Shown here: positions 1 through 8,018 of the stretch, piece after piece
How positions within the stretch are numbered: the stretch's first letter is position 1
How the letters are laid out: every line of letters begins with the position of its first letter
From: JAZGER01 sp036480335
GTDB lineage: Bacteria > Pseudomonadota > Gammaproteobacteria > DSM-19610
Direction: 5' to 3'
Assembly (NCBI GenBank): GCA_036480335.1
Contig: JAZGGH010000080.1
Coordinates: forward strand, 9,121-73,120
Length of the DNA: 64,000 bases
The notes under the pieces: generated by a model
Seen by the model: the letters and a program-made list of their open reading frames with translations, nothing else
The model's database searches: none
Told to the model about the DNA's origin: nothing
Program-made: the position numbers and the translations under genes

Positions 1-705
1 GTTATACCAGACATCTCGACCGTCATGCCATGCAACTGGCTCACCGCCGTGACGCACAACAATACAGGTATGCACATCCGGGCAATTTTCCAGCGCTGTA
101 TCGGCATTTTGCTTGAGGGGGATTTTTTTGCCACCACGAATCGACTGGTCAGCGGTAATCAACACATGACAATCAGAATCATGGATACGGTCTCGCAGGG
201 CATCTGCAGAAAAACCACCGAAGACCACTGAATGCATCGCGCCAATACGGGTACAGGCCAGCATCGCCACCGCAGCCTCAGGGATCATCGGCATATAGAT
301 AGAGATTCGATCGCCCTTTTTGACGCCCCGCTGTTTCAATACATTGGCAAAGCGGCACACTTCTGTATGCAATTCCCGGTAGGTTATTTTCCGCTCGACA
401 CCGGGATCATCCCCTTCCCAGATAATCGCCACCTGATCACCGCGTGTTTCAAGATGGCGATCCAGGCAATTATAGGCAACATTGAGCTTACCGCCGGTAA
501 ACCACTGAATGGATACATCCTTGCCAAAACTCCAGTCACTGACCTTTTCCCAGGGCTGGAACCAGCTAATATAATTTTCTGCCTGCTCCGCCCAGAAACC
601 CTCAGGATCATCCACCGACCGCTGATACATTGCCTCATATTGCTGTTTGTTGACATGGGCTCTGGCGGCAAACTCTGCGGGCACCTTATAGACTTTATTC
701 GACAT
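1..705 (-). CDS. acsA: Acetyl-CoA synthetase, N-terminal part (cut by window edge)
   Basis: Reading leftward from an ATG at 705, 235 codons stay open to base 1, so the C-terminal two thirds lie outside the window. The product starts MSNKVYKVPAEFAARAHVNK and contains the family's N-terminal segment (FWAEQAENYISWFQPWEKV), the KLNVAYNCLDRHL stretch and the YMPMIPEAAVAMLACTRIGA/HSVVFGGFSADALRDRI region typical of AMP-forming acetyl-CoA synthetase. The enzyme makes acetyl-CoA from acetate, ATP and CoA in the cytoplasm. A GGAGAG ribosome site lies just before the start. The adenylation core and the regulatory acetyl-lysine site are not visible here. Propionyl-CoA synthetase is the main alternative but fits less well. 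Confidence 0.93.
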   Translation of the reverse strand, partial: MSNKVYKVPAEFAARAHVNKQQYEAMYQRSVDDPEGFWAEQAENYISWFQPWEKVSDWSFGKDVSIQWFTGGKLNVAYNCLDRHLETRGDQVAIIWEGDDPGVERKITYRELHTEVCRFANVLKQRGVKKGDRISIYMPMIPEAAVAMLACTRIGAMHSVVFGGFSADALRDRIHDSDCHVLITADQSIRGGKKIPLKQNADTALENCPDVHTCIVVRHGGEPVAWHDGRDVWYN

Positions 706-1008
706 CAAACTCTCCATCAATCATCAATGCTGCTTCTGAAATCAGTTAACCACAACCGCAATCACAAACATAGTTTTGTCGTAAAAACAGCAGACTGGGC
801 AATATCCTGATAAGCTATCTTAACTCGAATTTTGCATAACCTCTCTTTCTCAAGACACATGCTTCTGCATCAATATATTATATAATGTAATAAGTTACAT
901 TCATTTATTAATCATTATTCTGTATTTATTTTTTCACCCCGCCAATGCATTATTTCCATTACAATAAAAAGCACTCAAATCACCCCAACAAGAACCGATA
1001 AGAACAGC
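706..1008. other. Intergenic region between acsA and the DUF192 gene
   Basis: This is an AT-rich divergent spacer that must hold the promoters of both flanking genes. It contains runs such as TATATTATATAATGTAATAA near 880-900. I could not fix a convincing -35/-10 pair, and no small gene or RNA is apparent. Confidence 0.4.
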
Positions 1009-1509
1009 ATGACCCGAACAATTTTCTCTCGCATGACGGCCCTGCTAATAAGCATCTGGCTGACTGCACTATCAATAAACCCACCTGTTTTTGCTACACC
1101 CCAGCACAGGTGCGCAAAACAGGGCATTATTGCACTAGCCGATGGTAGCGCCCTCAATACCAGGCTGGCGATTGACGGACTAAGCAAATTTCGCGGATTA
1201 GCGGGCATATCTGCCGACGAATTTGGCATGCATGACGCCATGTTATTCCTTTACCGCCATGAGGGTCCGAGAGCCGTCTGGCTATCCAGCACCCCATTTT
1301 CGCTGGATATCTTTTATCTTGATGATGCCCTGGTTGTCACAGCTATCCACCGCAACCTCAACAGACGAGAAACTCCGACAGCAACCGTCATCGCCCGACA
1401 CTTTCTGGAAATGCGTTCAGATTCACGTTACGCAAAAAAAATTCGACAAGGTGAACAACTCAGCTGGATATCACAGCCGCAGCTCAATGAGATTATCTAC
1501 TGTTACTGA
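1009..1509 (+). CDS. Secreted DUF192 (UPF0127) family protein
   Basis: The 166-residue product has an N-terminal signal peptide (hydrophobic residues about 9-28, cleavage probably after FA at about 30). The DUF192 fold follows, with the landmarks LSKFRGLAGIS (family RxxGLM region), DAMLFLYRHEGPRAVWLSSTPFSLDIFYLDD (family GMLFxF..p..xxfWMknT..pLDiiFid) and VTAIHRNL. The usual methionine-lysine-asparagine of the FWMKNT motif is changed to VWLSST, so it is a divergent member. DUF192 proteins are small beta-rich extracytoplasmic proteins of uncertain role, and no reaction can be assigned. It stands alone, divergent from acsA and upstream of a cytochrome b561 gene. Confidence 0.7.
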   Translation: MTRTIFSRMTALLISIWLTALSINPPVFATPQHRCAKQGIIALADGSALNTRLAIDGLSKFRGLAGISADEFGMHDAMLFLYRHEGPRAVWLSSTPFSLDIFYLDDALVVTAIHRNLNRRETPTATVIARHFLEMRSDSRYAKKIRQGEQLSWISQPQLNEIIYCY

Positions 1510-1815
1510 CCTGGCATAACCTCTGGGACCCCTCTATGTGTAATAGTCTTTTCGCGGATAATTTTTTGCGGCCATTGAGCCGTCTATAAACTATAATTTA
1601 AATTAAAAATTATAAATAAGCTATTGATATTTATATTAATTTATACATTCTTTGAATAAAATAAATCTGGAAAACTTGTTGATTTATGGACCGTTACGCT
1701 GCACGACTTAACGACAGAGGAAAATATTATAAATTTTGAATTACTTACCCCGACTAACGACTACAAGGACGTAAACCAGAAAGTTGCGTATCCTGCTAAA
1801 ATAAATCTGCTAATT
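1510..1815. other. Intergenic region with a decayed repeat and AT-rich tract
   Basis: About 306 bases without a gene. The first part (1525-1580) resembles the end of the MITE-like repeat found at 17635 and 38456. The part at 1590-1680 is almost pure A/T. The promoter of the cytochrome b561 gene is presumably toward the right end. No protein or RNA gene was recognised. Confidence 0.4.
1525..1580. repeat. Decayed partial copy of the ~140-bp MITE-like repeat
   Basis: The segment starts GGGACCCCTCTATG and continues with TAATAGTCTTTTCGC and ATTTTTTGCGG. These match, in order, the left end (GGGCACCCCTATTAATC), the inner GTCTTTTCGC and the ATTTTTTTGCG of the copy at 17635-17776, with a deletion in between. 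The right end was not found. Similarity was judged by eye. Confidence 0.45.
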
Positions 1816-2538
1816 ATGCAAGAGAAGAATATGCTAAACGATACAACCCCCACCCTGCAGAGAAAACTGGTCTGGAGTGGCTGGATGCGACTGGCACACG
1901 CCTTGATAGCTCTGCCAGTGATTGTGTTAATAACAACCGCCTGGTTATTACGCTATACCACGGGCATCAATCAGGCTGCCATTGATTACCATTACATTGC
2001 TGGCGCACTGCTCGCGATGGGCTTGATACTGCGGCTTGGCCTGCTGTTTTTTGATCGATCAACAGGTCGCTGGCAACACCTTGTTCCTAATCGTTCACAG
2101 CTTCCTGCCATGAGTAAAATGTTGCGCTTCTACCTGAGCTTCGCACGCATGCCACTACCAAAATGGTATGCGCACAACCCTTTCTGGTTACCCATTTACA
2201 GCCTGATGTTGATTGTTCTTGCTATCATGACAATCAGCGGATTTTTAATGGCATCGCAGCCGATCCTTATGGGTCTGTACCTGCCAAACATTCACAGCTT
2301 GTGGGCACCCATTCTGACTGTCATAGTCATGGCGCATATTGTCACTGCTATCCTGCATGACCTGAAAGGCTGTGGGGCTGATATATCTGCCATGATCAAC
2401 GGTTATCGTATCTTTCAGATCGAGAAACAGGAGACTGGTCTGCTGAATCTCAATCCTTCGGTATCGGTAGATGATTTACTTGGCAGTCGAAAACGATCAA
2501 ACTCATCAAAATCTGCAAAAAAACCAGAAGTCAACTGA
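1816..2538 (+). CDS. Cytochrome b561-type membrane protein
   Basis: The 240-residue protein has four or five hydrophobic helices (about residues 20-45, 57-78, 120-147, 165-190). Conserved histidines sit in the helices (RLAHALIALPVIVL, YHYIAGALLAMG, IHSLWAPILTVIVMAHIVTAILHDL). This is the layout of the di-haem cytochrome b561 / Ni,Fe-hydrogenase b-type subunit family, which passes electrons between the quinone pool and a partner in the cytoplasmic membrane. The C-terminus (about 205-240) is charged and serine/lysine-rich. No hydrogenase, cytochrome c or molybdoenzyme partner is adjacent, so its redox partner is unknown. The start chosen is the first ATG (1816); a second in-frame ATG is at 1831. 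Confidence 0.75.
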   Translation: MQEKNMLNDTTPTLQRKLVWSGWMRLAHALIALPVIVLITTAWLLRYTTGINQAAIDYHYIAGALLAMGLILRLGLLFFDRSTGRWQHLVPNRSQLPAMSKMLRFYLSFARMPLPKWYAHNPFWLPIYSLMLIVLAIMTISGFLMASQPILMGLYLPNIHSLWAPILTVIVMAHIVTAILHDLKGCGADISAMINGYRIFQIEKQETGLLNLNPSVSVDDLLGSRKRSNSSKSAKKPEVN

Positions 2539-2644
2539 ACTTATTCTACCAAGTTTATGAATTCTGAGAGAATCTTATGATCAATTCTGATTCACGTCTC
2601 ACGCCTGAATTGTCCAGAATACTCAGAGACTCTTAGTAAATGAA

Positions 2645-2668
2645 AATTGTTTCCAATTGGAAACAATT
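2645..2668. promoter_or_regulatory. 24-bp perfect palindrome, candidate operator
   Basis: The half site AATTGTTTCCAA is followed directly by its exact reverse complement. A 12-bp perfect dyad with no loop is typical of a dimeric regulator's binding site rather than a transcription terminator, because no T-run follows. It lies 268 bases upstream of the response-regulator start at 2936. The binding protein is unknown. Confidence 0.45.
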
Positions 2669-2704
2669 GCGAAGAAATACCAGACGCCCTATGATCGATA
2701 CATA

Positions 2705-2731
2705 TTTTATCCTATTATAGATAGGATAAAA
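2705..2731. promoter_or_regulatory. Inverted repeat with 11-bp perfect arms
   Basis: TTTTATCCTAT (2705-2715) is repeated in reverse complement at 2721-2731 across a 5-base spacer. It is AT-rich, so a hairpin would be weak as an RNA terminator. It may be a second operator or a decayed mobile-element end upstream of the regulator operon. Confidence 0.35.
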
Positions 2732-2935
2732 GCATGAACAACATTTTTCCTCTTCTCCAAACACATGAAAAACACATGGAATGCCATCATTTGTTTCACA
2801 AAAATTCACGTTCCCTAAACGATTCAGGGTATCTATATGAGCTTTGCTATGCATAAAATTCCTTGTTTGATCGATAGTTATATTGATTTGATAAAAGTCA
2901 AAATAAACAAGACATAACATTAGGGTTGAAATATA

Positions 2936-3634
2936 GTGAGAATAGCGGTTCTGGAAGATGATTTGACTCAGGTCGAGGTATTGAAAGACTGGTTCAATAC
3001 TGCCGGCCATGAATGCTACTGTTTTAGCGATGGCAACAGTTACATGGATGCCTTGCGCAAGGACACCTATGATTTACTGGTGCTGGACTGGAACCTGCCC
3101 GATACCACCGGCATCAAAATTCTTTCCTGGATGCGTACCACTCTGGACTGGAATATGCCGGTTCTGTTTACCACTAGCCGGGATCGCGAAGAAGATATTG
3201 TCATGGCACTGAACAGTGGCGCCGACGATTACATGATCAAACCCATTTCACGCAATGAAACACTGGCTCGCATTACAGCCCTGCTCAGGCGTGCACTGCC
3301 CTCAATGGATACGGATAACGAACACAATTACCCGCCGTTCATTTTCAACCTCAAAAATAAAGTGCTGACAAAAAATGATCAGCCAATCAGCCTGACACAT
3401 AAAGAGTTCCAACTGGCATTACTGATGTTTCAGAATAATGGTAGACTGTTATCCAGAAGTTACATCCTGGAACATGTATGGGGTGTGCGATCGGAGATTT
3501 CTACCCGTACAGTAGATACACATATCAGTCGCATTCGCAACAAACTGGGCATCCAGCCCGATTCTGGCTGGCGATTAAGTGCTGTGTATCAACATGGCTA
3601 CCGGCTTGAACCAATGGACATAGTAGAAGCATAA
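2936..3634 (+). CDS. OmpR/PhoB-type response regulator
   Basis: The 232-residue product starts with GTG. The receiver domain (about 1-115) shows the acidic pair D8-D9, the phospho-acceptor D51 in LVLDWNLPD and the lysine in YMIKPIS. The winged-helix output domain (about 130-228) has the standard LTHKEFQLALLMFQN, LLSRSYILEHVWG and TRTVDTHISRIRNKLG motifs. It is the first gene of a set with the LysM-FecR protein and the CHASE2 kinase, which is very likely its cognate kinase. The target genes are unknown. The long upstream spacer with palindromes suggests regulated expression. Confidence 0.92.
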   Translation: MRIAVLEDDLTQVEVLKDWFNTAGHECYCFSDGNSYMDALRKDTYDLLVLDWNLPDTTGIKILSWMRTTLDWNMPVLFTTSRDREEDIVMALNSGADDYMIKPISRNETLARITALLRRALPSMDTDNEHNYPPFIFNLKNKVLTKNDQPISLTHKEFQLALLMFQNNGRLLSRSYILEHVWGVRSEISTRTVDTHISRIRNKLGIQPDSGWRLSAVYQHGYRLEPMDIVEA

Positions 3635-3690
3635 TTTCGACCTTTTACTGGACCAGGGTTTGCCACTTTGCAAATATCTCTGGGGCACCT

Positions 3691-5331
3691 ATGCTACCCA
3701 ATAACATTGACAAATTCATACTGCAGCTGATCGTCTGGTTACTCATGCTTGGCTCGCAGAACTCTCTGTTTGCAGCCGAAAACTCAGGCTGGATTTACAC
3801 CTTCAAGTCTGGCGATACGCTGTCAAAACTGGCTCTTATCTACTGCAATAACCCTGATGACTGGCGAAAGATCCAGCAACTGAATGCAATCGATTCTGAC
3901 AGCAAAATCCCTATTGGTCAGAAAATCAGCATTCCACTTAAATTACTCAAACAACAACCCGCATCAGCACGCATTCAACACACCAAAGGTCCAGCCTACC
4001 TGATACGCAACCAGCATCAACAAAAACTCAACACGACATTTGACATTTACAAAGGTGACAAAATTATTACCAAAGCAGGCGCATCCGTCGAATTGCAGTT
4101 TGCCGACAAATCCGTCCTGTTAATACTGGAAAATTCGGAAGTGATTATGGACACTCTGACTGCCTGGGGGAAAACAGGCATGGTAGATACCCGAATCCGA
4201 TTACAGGGGGGGCGTATTGAAGCAGACGTCACTCCCAGCAAGGGGCCGGGTAGTCGTTATGAGATCATTACTCCAGCGGCTGTTGCTGCTGTGCGCGGCA
4301 CTCGATTCAGGGTAGGCGCTGATGATCAATTGATTATCAGCCGTAGCGAAGTTCTTGAAGGAAAAGTCTATGTCCGCAACAAATTGGGGACAATGGATGT
4401 CGCTTCAGGCTATGGTCTGGTTGCCCAGGCAGAAACTCCATTAACACCTCCTCGAAAATTACTCTCTGCTGTCAATCTTGCAAATAATACAAACTCTCAA
4501 CTATTACCACCCTATCATTTCGCCTGGTCTGAGGTAGAAGAAGCGGTGATTTATTCTGTGCAATTGGAGAGCCCGAATAAAACAGAAGAAATTCTAGTGG
4601 GACACCCTCGCATCAGCTGGGACACCCTCGCAAATGATCACTACACACTGACTGTACGCGCCATTGATGAATATGGTCTCAAAGGCCTGGATTCAACATT
4701 CGATTTTAATGTAAACACGCCGTTGCCAGCCCCTGAGTTAAAGACGATAGCAGACAATGGTGTACTCAGAAATGCAACGCCTGACTTTGAATGGCAAGTC
4801 ATATCAGCTGCAACCAGCTATCAATTTGAAATAGCAAGTGATCCGCAGTTCAATAATATTGTCCAGCAACAGTCAACCGACACCCCTTCTATTTCCTTAC
4901 CTCAGCCTCTGCAACCAGGCAAGTATTATTGGCATGTAGCCAGTAACAATACAATCGGCCTGGGTCACTACAGTGAGGCGCAGGCAATTGCTTACATCCC
5001 ATTGCCTGCTGCAGCTGACAATATTGAGGTAAATCATACTGCCAACCAGTTAAAGCTGACATGGCAAGCGATAGAAAATGCCAACCGATATTTCATTCAA
5101 CTGGCAACAGACAGAAATTTCACCCAAATCATTGCAACCGACTATCCTGCCGCTGCAAACACCTGGCTTCTTCGCCCCACAAAAGCTGGCACTTACTATC
5201 TGCGAATCAGAGCAGCAAATTCACAGGGTGAATATGGCCCTTATTCTGCCGTACAAGCTGTCAATATCCCCGCATCTGATAGCCACCTTCTCTGGCTGTT
5301 TAGTCTACCGGCACTCCTGCTGTTATTGTGA
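3691..5331 (+). CDS. Secreted LysM-FecR domain protein with Fn3-like repeats
   Basis: The 546-residue product has a signal peptide (about 1-29, ending SLFAAE). A LysM domain follows (about 34-82: YTFKSGDTLSKLALIYC to IPIGQKISIP), then a FecR domain (about 115-225: IYKGDKIITKAGASVELQF, TRIRLQGGRIEADV, YEIITPAAVAAVRGTRFRV). Three fibronectin-III-like segments come next (about 255-520), and the C-terminus is hydrophobic (LLWLFSLPALLLLL). LysM suggests peptidoglycan binding, and FecR domains here are extracytoplasmic rather than anti-sigma. Its stop codon overlaps the kinase start by 4 bases, so it is probably translated with, and works as a periplasmic partner of, the CHASE2 kinase. A 15-bp direct repeat inside the gene (4598, 4618) is read in two frames. 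Confidence 0.85.
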   Translation: MLPNNIDKFILQLIVWLLMLGSQNSLFAAENSGWIYTFKSGDTLSKLALIYCNNPDDWRKIQQLNAIDSDSKIPIGQKISIPLKLLKQQPASARIQHTKGPAYLIRNQHQQKLNTTFDIYKGDKIITKAGASVELQFADKSVLLILENSEVIMDTLTAWGKTGMVDTRIRLQGGRIEADVTPSKGPGSRYEIITPAAVAAVRGTRFRVGADDQLIISRSEVLEGKVYVRNKLGTMDVASGYGLVAQAETPLTPPRKLLSAVNLANNTNSQLLPPYHFAWSEVEEAVIYSVQLESPNKTEEILVGHPRISWDTLANDHYTLTVRAIDEYGLKGLDSTFDFNVNTPLPAPELKTIADNGVLRNATPDFEWQVISAATSYQFEIASDPQFNNIVQQQSTDTPSISLPQPLQPGKYYWHVASNNTIGLGHYSEAQAIAYIPLPAAADNIEVNHTANQLKLTWQAIENANRYFIQLATDRNFTQIIATDYPAAANTWLLRPTKAGTYYLRIRAANSQGEYGPYSAVQAVNIPASDSHLLWLFSLPALLLLL

Positions 5332-7931
5332 GCACGCTGCGTAAGTTCACCTCCGGACAAATAGCACTTGCCGGTTTTCTGATTTTCCTGGTTGTTCTTC
5401 TGGTTCAATTTGATGGGGCATGGCGATTGGACCGGGTTTTTTATGATGCCTATCTAAAATATCAGCAAGCACCGCCACCCGACGACATCGTTATCATTGC
5501 GATTGATGAACAGTCCCTGCGCCAGCATGGCCGCTGGCCATGGTCAAGAGCCCTGCATGCCAACCTGCTTGACACACTTACCAGAGAACAACCGAAAGCT
5601 ATCGCCTTCGACATTATTTTTTCTGAACCGGATCTGCAGCACCCTGAACAGGATGCGGCTTTCATAAAGGCTGTCACCAATAACGCGCACGTTGTTTTAC
5701 CCGTGCTAATGGAACAAACTCGGAATAGTGGCCAGGCTGTAGAAACCCTGCCGTTCCCATCACTGGCAGAGGCAGCTGCAGCCTTTGGGCATATCCATGT
5801 AGAACTGGATCCAGATAGTATCGCAAGAACAACTTATCTATATGAGGGGCTTGGAAAAACACGTTGGCCACACCTTGGCATTGCTATGCTGACAGTCGCT
5901 GGCGAAGATACACCCGCCTTTTCTGAACAACAGACACCGCTTGAACCAGCAATGACATGGCATCGCACCGACCAGATGCTGATTCCTTTTCAGGGACCAC
6001 CCGGACATTTTAAAACCATTTCCTACAATCAGGTCATCGAACAGGATTTCCTGCCAGGCACATTCAGGGATAAATATATACTGATTGGTACGACTGCCGC
6101 AGGTCTGGGTGATGCATTACCTACACCCGTTTCAGGCTACAATCATTCCATGTCAGGCGTTGAATTAAATGCCAACATCCTGAATGCATTACTCAATAAA
6201 AAACACATCACAGCCTTCAGCAAACTGCAAACCATTTTACTCAGTGTCTGCCTGGCAATGTTACCTATCTTTCTATTTCGTAACAGGACACCGCGCAGCA
6301 ATCTGATTATCACAATCGCATTACTCTCATTCTGTTTCTTGATGAGTGCAATACTGTTGTTTGGCACTCACTACTGGTTTCCGCCAACCAGCGCACTCCT
6401 GGCCATTGCATCCAGCTATCCGATATGGGGCTGGCAACGCCTGGAACGCACTATGCATTTTCTGGATGATGAGCTAAATCATCTACATACACAACAAATC
6501 GCACTACAACCTGAACAAACCATTACGCTCAGGGAAACCCTGCAGTTCCAGCAACAACTGCTTCCGATTAAAGGCTGGGCATTATTTGGTTTAGATAGAA
6601 AGATAAAGATGCAGGAAGGCACAACAGTGGGTTCCCTGCCTGCCACAATCCGATTTAAACAATGGACTCGTCATGAGCAAACACTCTGGACGAAGCTGAA
6701 TAACACTCAGATAGTCGACTGCTATCTGGGACTGGCATGGGGAAAAAATCGGCCTCCGAATAAAAAAGAAAACAGAATCCTGACTGCCCTGTTCAATTTC
6801 AATACGCCAAACAGACAGGCCATCAAAGCGAACAAGGACATTGATCTACGCATTGCCCAGGTCCAGAATACCAGCATAAAACTCAACCAACTCAACCAGT
6901 TTATTGATGACAGCCTGGAGAATATGGCTGACGGTATTCTGGTAGCTGGTTTAAGTGGTCAAATATTACTCGCCAATGACCGGGCAGAATATTATTTACA
7001 GATCAATGACTCAAATACAATTGTTGGACAGCCTGTTCTATCGGTTCTGGAATCACTGCCATTGCCTCCTCCGCTCATCTGGACAGATCTGATTACAGAT
7101 ACTATTCATAACAACAATACTCCCCAAACCGAAATCCGTACTCCAGATGATCAGGATTTACTGGTACAGCTCTCACCCTTGCAAATTGATGCCAAAATGA
7201 ATGGCGGTTTGATTATTAACCTCTCGGATATCACCCGGATCAAAACCAGTGAACGCAACAGAAATGAATTATTGGATTTCCTTTCACATGACTTGCGTGC
7301 GCCACTTGTTTCTCTCACGTCGTTGATCGAACTGGCAAGAAACTCTTCCGAGAATCAAAACAGCATTGAATCACTGTTACAACGAATGGAAACGCAAACA
7401 CTACGCACACTGAATCTTGCAGATCAGTTCCTGCAGCTTTCGCGAGCCGAAAGCAGTGAATACTTTACATTTACAGATATCAACATGATGACCGTCATCC
7501 TCAATGCAATCGATCAGGTCTGGGCACTGGCGCAAGCAAAGAACATTCATGTAAAACAATCAATCGATACTGATGATGCGTGGCTTAATGGTAATGGAGA
7601 GCTACTGGAACGAGCCATCGTCAACCTGATGGAGAATGCGATTAAATTCAGTCCTGAAAAGTCGACTATCTCTGTCAGTTTGCAGATTCGTAGCGATGAA
7701 ATACATTGCCACATAACTGATCAGGGGTCAGGAATTTCGGAACAGGAACAACCCCGAATTTTTAATCGCTTCTACCGCGGGCAGGATTCAGACAATACTG
7801 AAAACACAGGTGCAGGGCTTGGCCTCGCACTGGTCGAAGTTGCTGCAAAAAAACATAAGGGAAGAGTCGAGCTCAAGAGTCGTAAGGGAGAAGGTTCGAC
7901 GTTCTGTTTTATTTTACCTTTTCCAGCGTAG
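5328..7931 (+). CDS. CHASE2-PAS sensor histidine kinase
   Basis: The 867-residue membrane kinase starts at a GTG overlapping the previous stop (GTGA). An N-terminal helix (about 13-28) leads into a periplasmic CHASE2 domain (about 30-290; IVIIAIDEQSLRQHGRWPWSR and IAFDIIFSEPD are signatures). Helices at about 297-375 are followed by a PAS domain (about 535-635), a HisKA domain with the phospho-acceptor H654 in FLSHDLRAPL, and an ATPase domain with NLMENAIKFS, ITDQGSGI and GAGLGLALVEV motifs. It senses an unknown periplasmic cue and should phosphorylate the regulator at 2936. The stop codon lies in a small repeat found again at the right end of the window. Confidence 0.92.
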   Translation: MSTLRKFTSGQIALAGFLIFLVVLLVQFDGAWRLDRVFYDAYLKYQQAPPPDDIVIIAIDEQSLRQHGRWPWSRALHANLLDTLTREQPKAIAFDIIFSEPDLQHPEQDAAFIKAVTNNAHVVLPVLMEQTRNSGQAVETLPFPSLAEAAAAFGHIHVELDPDSIARTTYLYEGLGKTRWPHLGIAMLTVAGEDTPAFSEQQTPLEPAMTWHRTDQMLIPFQGPPGHFKTISYNQVIEQDFLPGTFRDKYILIGTTAAGLGDALPTPVSGYNHSMSGVELNANILNALLNKKHITAFSKLQTILLSVCLAMLPIFLFRNRTPRSNLIITIALLSFCFLMSAILLFGTHYWFPPTSALLAIASSYPIWGWQRLERTMHFLDDELNHLHTQQIALQPEQTITLRETLQFQQQLLPIKGWALFGLDRKIKMQEGTTVGSLPATIRFKQWTRHEQTLWTKLNNTQIVDCYLGLAWGKNRPPNKKENRILTALFNFNTPNRQAIKANKDIDLRIAQVQNTSIKLNQLNQFIDDSLENMADGILVAGLSGQILLANDRAEYYLQINDSNTIVGQPVLSVLESLPLPPPLIWTDLITDTIHNNNTPQTEIRTPDDQDLLVQLSPLQIDAKMNGGLIINLSDITRIKTSERNRNELLDFLSHDLRAPLVSLTSLIELARNSSENQNSIESLLQRMETQTLRTLNLADQFLQLSRAESSEYFTFTDINMMTVILNAIDQVWALAQAKNIHVKQSIDTDDAWLNGNGELLERAIVNLMENAIKFSPEKSTISVSLQIRSDEIHCHITDQGSGISEQEQPRIFNRFYRGQDSDNTENTGAGLGLALVEVAAKKHKGRVELKSRKGEGSTFCFILPFPA

Positions 7932-7960
7932 GTGGATCCGCTACGCTTGATCCACCCTAC
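7928..7960. repeat. GTAGG(G)TGGATC-type palindromic repeat, single copy
   Basis: The segment 7932-7960 differs by one base from the 31-bp repeat unit at 63648-63678. Its own ends (GTAGGTGGATC and GATCCACCCTAC) can pair into a hairpin. It overlaps the stop codon of the CHASE2 kinase gene. It may serve as the 3' stem-loop of that mRNA, but no T-run follows. Confidence 0.6.
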
Positions 7961-7970
7961 CGAAAGATAG

Positions 7971-8008
7971 GGAATCTCTGATAGTCAGATTCAAGGCGTA
8001 GAGATTCC
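7971..8008. repeat. Palindromic unit between convergent genes
   Basis: GGAATCTCT (7971-7979) pairs exactly with AGAGATTCC (8000-8008) around a 20-base loop. It sits between the convergent kinase and purA genes. It resembles the element at 10735-10823 (GGAACCTCTGATTAAT ends). It could act as a bidirectional stem-loop but lacks the T-run of an intrinsic terminator. Confidence 0.45.
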
Positions 8009-8018
8009 TTAGGCAATA

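Larger units (their letters stand above)
2539..2935. other. 397-base intergenic region with two perfect palindromes
   Basis: No convincing gene is present. The region holds a degenerate inverted repeat (about 2565-2634), a 24-bp perfect palindrome (2645-2668) and an 11-bp-arm inverted repeat (2705-2731). It separates the cytochrome b561 gene from the regulator operon starting at 2936 and probably contains that operon's promoter and control sites. Confidence 0.5.

Noticed and set aside
232..810. 192-codon frame opposite acsA
   Set aside because: The complementary strand encodes a well-conserved acetyl-CoA synthetase N-terminus; this frame is its shadow.
2633..3010. 125-codon minus-strand frame across the signalling operon start
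   Set aside because: It overlaps the response-regulator start and the palindromes, and its composition (many Cys, Phe, Tyr) is unlike a real protein.
7928..8012. Intrinsic terminator between the kinase gene and purA
   Set aside because: Good stem-loops are present but no T-run follows on either strand; they match dispersed repeat units instead.
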